DNA of 6,760 nt, taken from the NCBI GenBank assembly GCA_002694345.1, contig NZLV01000166.1, positions 1-6,760 of the forward strand, read 5' to 3'. The DNA comes from Maricaulis sp. GTDB lineage: Bacteria; Pseudomonadota; Alphaproteobacteria; Caulobacterales; Maricaulaceae. Shown piece after piece: positions 5,957 through 6,760 of this stretch. Within the stretch, counting starts at the first letter, position 1, and each line of letters begins with the position of its first letter. Both the position numbers and the translations under genes were made by a program. The notes below the pieces were generated by a model that saw only the letters and a list, made by a program, of their open reading frames with translations, did no database searches and had not been told where the DNA came from.

Positions 5957-5996
5957 TCGTTCTCCATTCGAACGAGCGGTTTCCCGTGAAGGGACC
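5957..5996 (-). promoter_or_regulatory. Two small hairpins filling the rpmD-rplO gap, one holding the rplO ribosome binding site
   Basis: In the minus-strand transcript, GGUCCC pairs with GGG and ACC (5996-5991 with 5985-5983 and 5980-5978, two bases bulged). Next, UCGUUC pairs with GAACGA (5975-5970 with 5962-5957) around a seven-base loop that carries most of the GGAG Shine-Dalgarno (5965-5962). The rplO start follows one base later. The stems are short, so a regulatory role is only a possibility. Confidence 0.35.
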
Positions 5997-6181
5997 TACT
6001 CCTCGACGATTTCCACCATATGGCTGACTTTGGCAATCATGCCGCGGACAGCCGGGGTGTCTTCCAGTTCACGTTCACGGCCGACCTTGTTGAGGCCGAG
6101 GCCGACAAGCGTGGCACGCTGATCTTGCGGGCGACGGATCGGGCTCGCCGTCTGGCGCACGCGAATGGTCTTCTTGGCCAT
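5996..6181 (-). CDS. rpmD: 50S ribosomal protein L30 (uL30)
   Basis: Small large-subunit protein of the bacterial L30 type. The 61-residue product has the family pattern: an N-terminal strand with IRVRQTASPIRRPQDQRATL, then GLGLNKVGRERELEDTPAVRGMI and the closing strand VSHMVEIVEE. Length is typical of the short bacterial form. ATG at 6181 has AAGGA (6195-6191) nine bases upstream, overlapping the TAA stop of rpsE, so the two genes are tightly coupled. It keeps the usual spc order rpsE-rpmD-rplO. Stop is TAG. Confidence 0.97.
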   Translation of the reverse strand: MAKKTIRVRQTASPIRRPQDQRATLVGLGLNKVGRERELEDTPAVRGMIAKVSHMVEIVEE

Positions 6182-6193
6182 TGGATCCGTTCC

Positions 6194-6760
6194 TTACGCT
6201 TCGATCGCTTCCGGCGAAGACGCACCGTCATCACGGCGGTTCACCAGATCACCAACCTTCAGGCCACGCTTGGCAGCAACCGAGCGCGGGCTCGACTGCG
6301 ACTTCAGCGCGTCAATGGTGGCGCGGATCATGTTGTACGGGTTGGACGTGCCAACCGACTTGGCGACGACGTCCGCAACACCCAGGGTTTCCAGCACGGC
6401 GCGCATCGGACCACCGGCGATAACACCGGTACCCGGAGGCGCAGCGCGCAGGACGACCTTGCCAGCGCCGTGACGGCCCTTGGTGTCGTGATGCAGCGTG
6501 CGACCTTCGCGCAGCGGCACACGGATCATCGTCTTCTTGGCTTCGTCCGTCGCCTTGCGGATGGCTTCCGGCACTTCGCGAGCCTTGCCCTGACCGAAGC
6601 CGACGCGACCCTTGGTGTCGCCGACCACGACGAGCGCGGCAAACTGGAAGTTCCGGCCACCCTTGACGGTCTTGGCCACACGGTTGATGTGCACGAGCTT
6701 GTCGACGAGTTCGTCGTCACGCTCTTGTTCGCGATCCCGGCCACGGCCACGGCCACGGCC
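6194..6760 (-). CDS. rpsE: 30S ribosomal protein S5 (uS5), N-terminus beyond window
   Basis: Small-subunit protein involved in decoding accuracy and mRNA entry. The 188 visible residues open inside a Gly-Arg repeat followed by an acidic/basic stretch (DREQERDDE), then the double-stranded-RNA-binding-like domain LVDKLVHINRVAKTVKGGRNF, ALVVVGDTKGRVGFGQGKAREV, and the C-terminal domain with APPGTGVIAGGPMRAVLE and GTSNPYNMIRATIDAL. The KTVKGGR loop, where spectinomycin-resistance changes map in E. coli, looks wild type. The frame stays open to base 6760, so the true start is outside; the GTG at 6694 is an internal Val codon, as the conserved DKLVHINRV spans it. The Gly-Arg extension makes the protein longer than E. 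coli S5 (167 residues), as in other alphaproteobacteria. Stop is TAA; rpmD follows after 12 bases. Confidence 0.97.
   Translation of the reverse strand, partial: GRGRGRGRDREQERDDELVDKLVHINRVAKTVKGGRNFQFAALVVVGDTKGRVGFGQGKAREVPEAIRKATDEAKKTMIRVPLREGRTLHHDTKGRHGAGKVVLRAAPPGTGVIAGGPMRAVLETLGVADVVAKSVGTSNPYNMIRATIDALKSQSSPRSVAAKRGLKVGDLVNRRDDGASSPEAIEA
6739..6760. repeat. Tandem hexanucleotide repeat inside rpsE
   Basis: GGCCAC occurs three times in a row (6739-6756) plus GGCC at the window edge. On the minus strand it encodes alternating Gly-Arg in the N-terminal extension of S5. The array may continue outside the window. In-frame copy changes would only lengthen or shorten the Gly-Arg tail. 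Confidence 0.8.

Noticed and set aside
5956..6036. Longer rplO start extending 27 residues upstream into rpmD
   Set aside because: The extra residues match nothing in L15, and ATG at 5955 has a well-spaced Shine-Dalgarno and the family N-terminus.
1..6760. CRISPR array, tRNA or rRNA genes, insertion sequences, phage or defence genes
   Set aside because: None seen: coding density is very high with conserved housekeeping genes, and no repeats beyond those listed were recognised by eye.

Overview
The window is the distal half of a bacterial ribosomal-protein supercluster (spc operon end plus alpha operon), with every gene on the minus strand. Read in transcription order (high to low coordinates) it is rpsE (cut by the window edge), rpmD, rplO, secY, adk, rpsM, rpsK, rpoA, rplQ, an intrinsic terminator, and a Do/HtrA-type periplasmic serine protease that runs off the other edge. 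The gene order points to an alphaproteobacterium: adk sits directly between secY and rpsM, no infA or rpmJ follows secY, no rpsD lies between rpsK and rpoA, and a Do-like protease follows rplQ. RpoA begins MIEKNWQELIRP and Adk is the short-LID form, which also fit. High GC and protein sequences that look like Caulobacter/Maricaulis relatives make a Caulobacterales/Maricaulales member my best guess, but no search was run.

Region by region: 6194-6760 is ribosomal protein S5 (uS5) missing its first residues; 5996-6181 L30; 5479-5955 L15; 4105-5445 the SecY translocon channel; 3542-4108 adenylate kinase, overlapping secY by an ATGA; 3399-3541 is the only sizeable gap inside the cluster (143 bases); 3030-3398 S13; 2629-3018 S11; 1533-2552 RNA polymerase alpha; 1065-1487 L17; 1007-1039 the terminator; 1-985 the protease. 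All nine cluster genes look intact in the window apart from the cut end of rpsE, with family-typical lengths and short gaps. They supply small- and large-subunit ribosomal proteins, the membrane channel that docks the ribosome, the RNA polymerase assembly subunit, and nucleotide balance.

This is mostly an ordinary, conserved region and I see no new gene system. The points worth a second look are non-coding. The adk-rpsM gap carries a plausible housekeeping promoter (TTGACG-N18-TAGATA) lying in an inverted repeat, followed by a leader that can fold into three hairpins, one capped by a GNRA tetraloop, ahead of a GTG-started rpsM. The protease start lies only about 20 bases past the operon terminator, which leaves unusual options for its expression. 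Smaller hairpins precede rpoA and enclose the rplO ribosome binding site.
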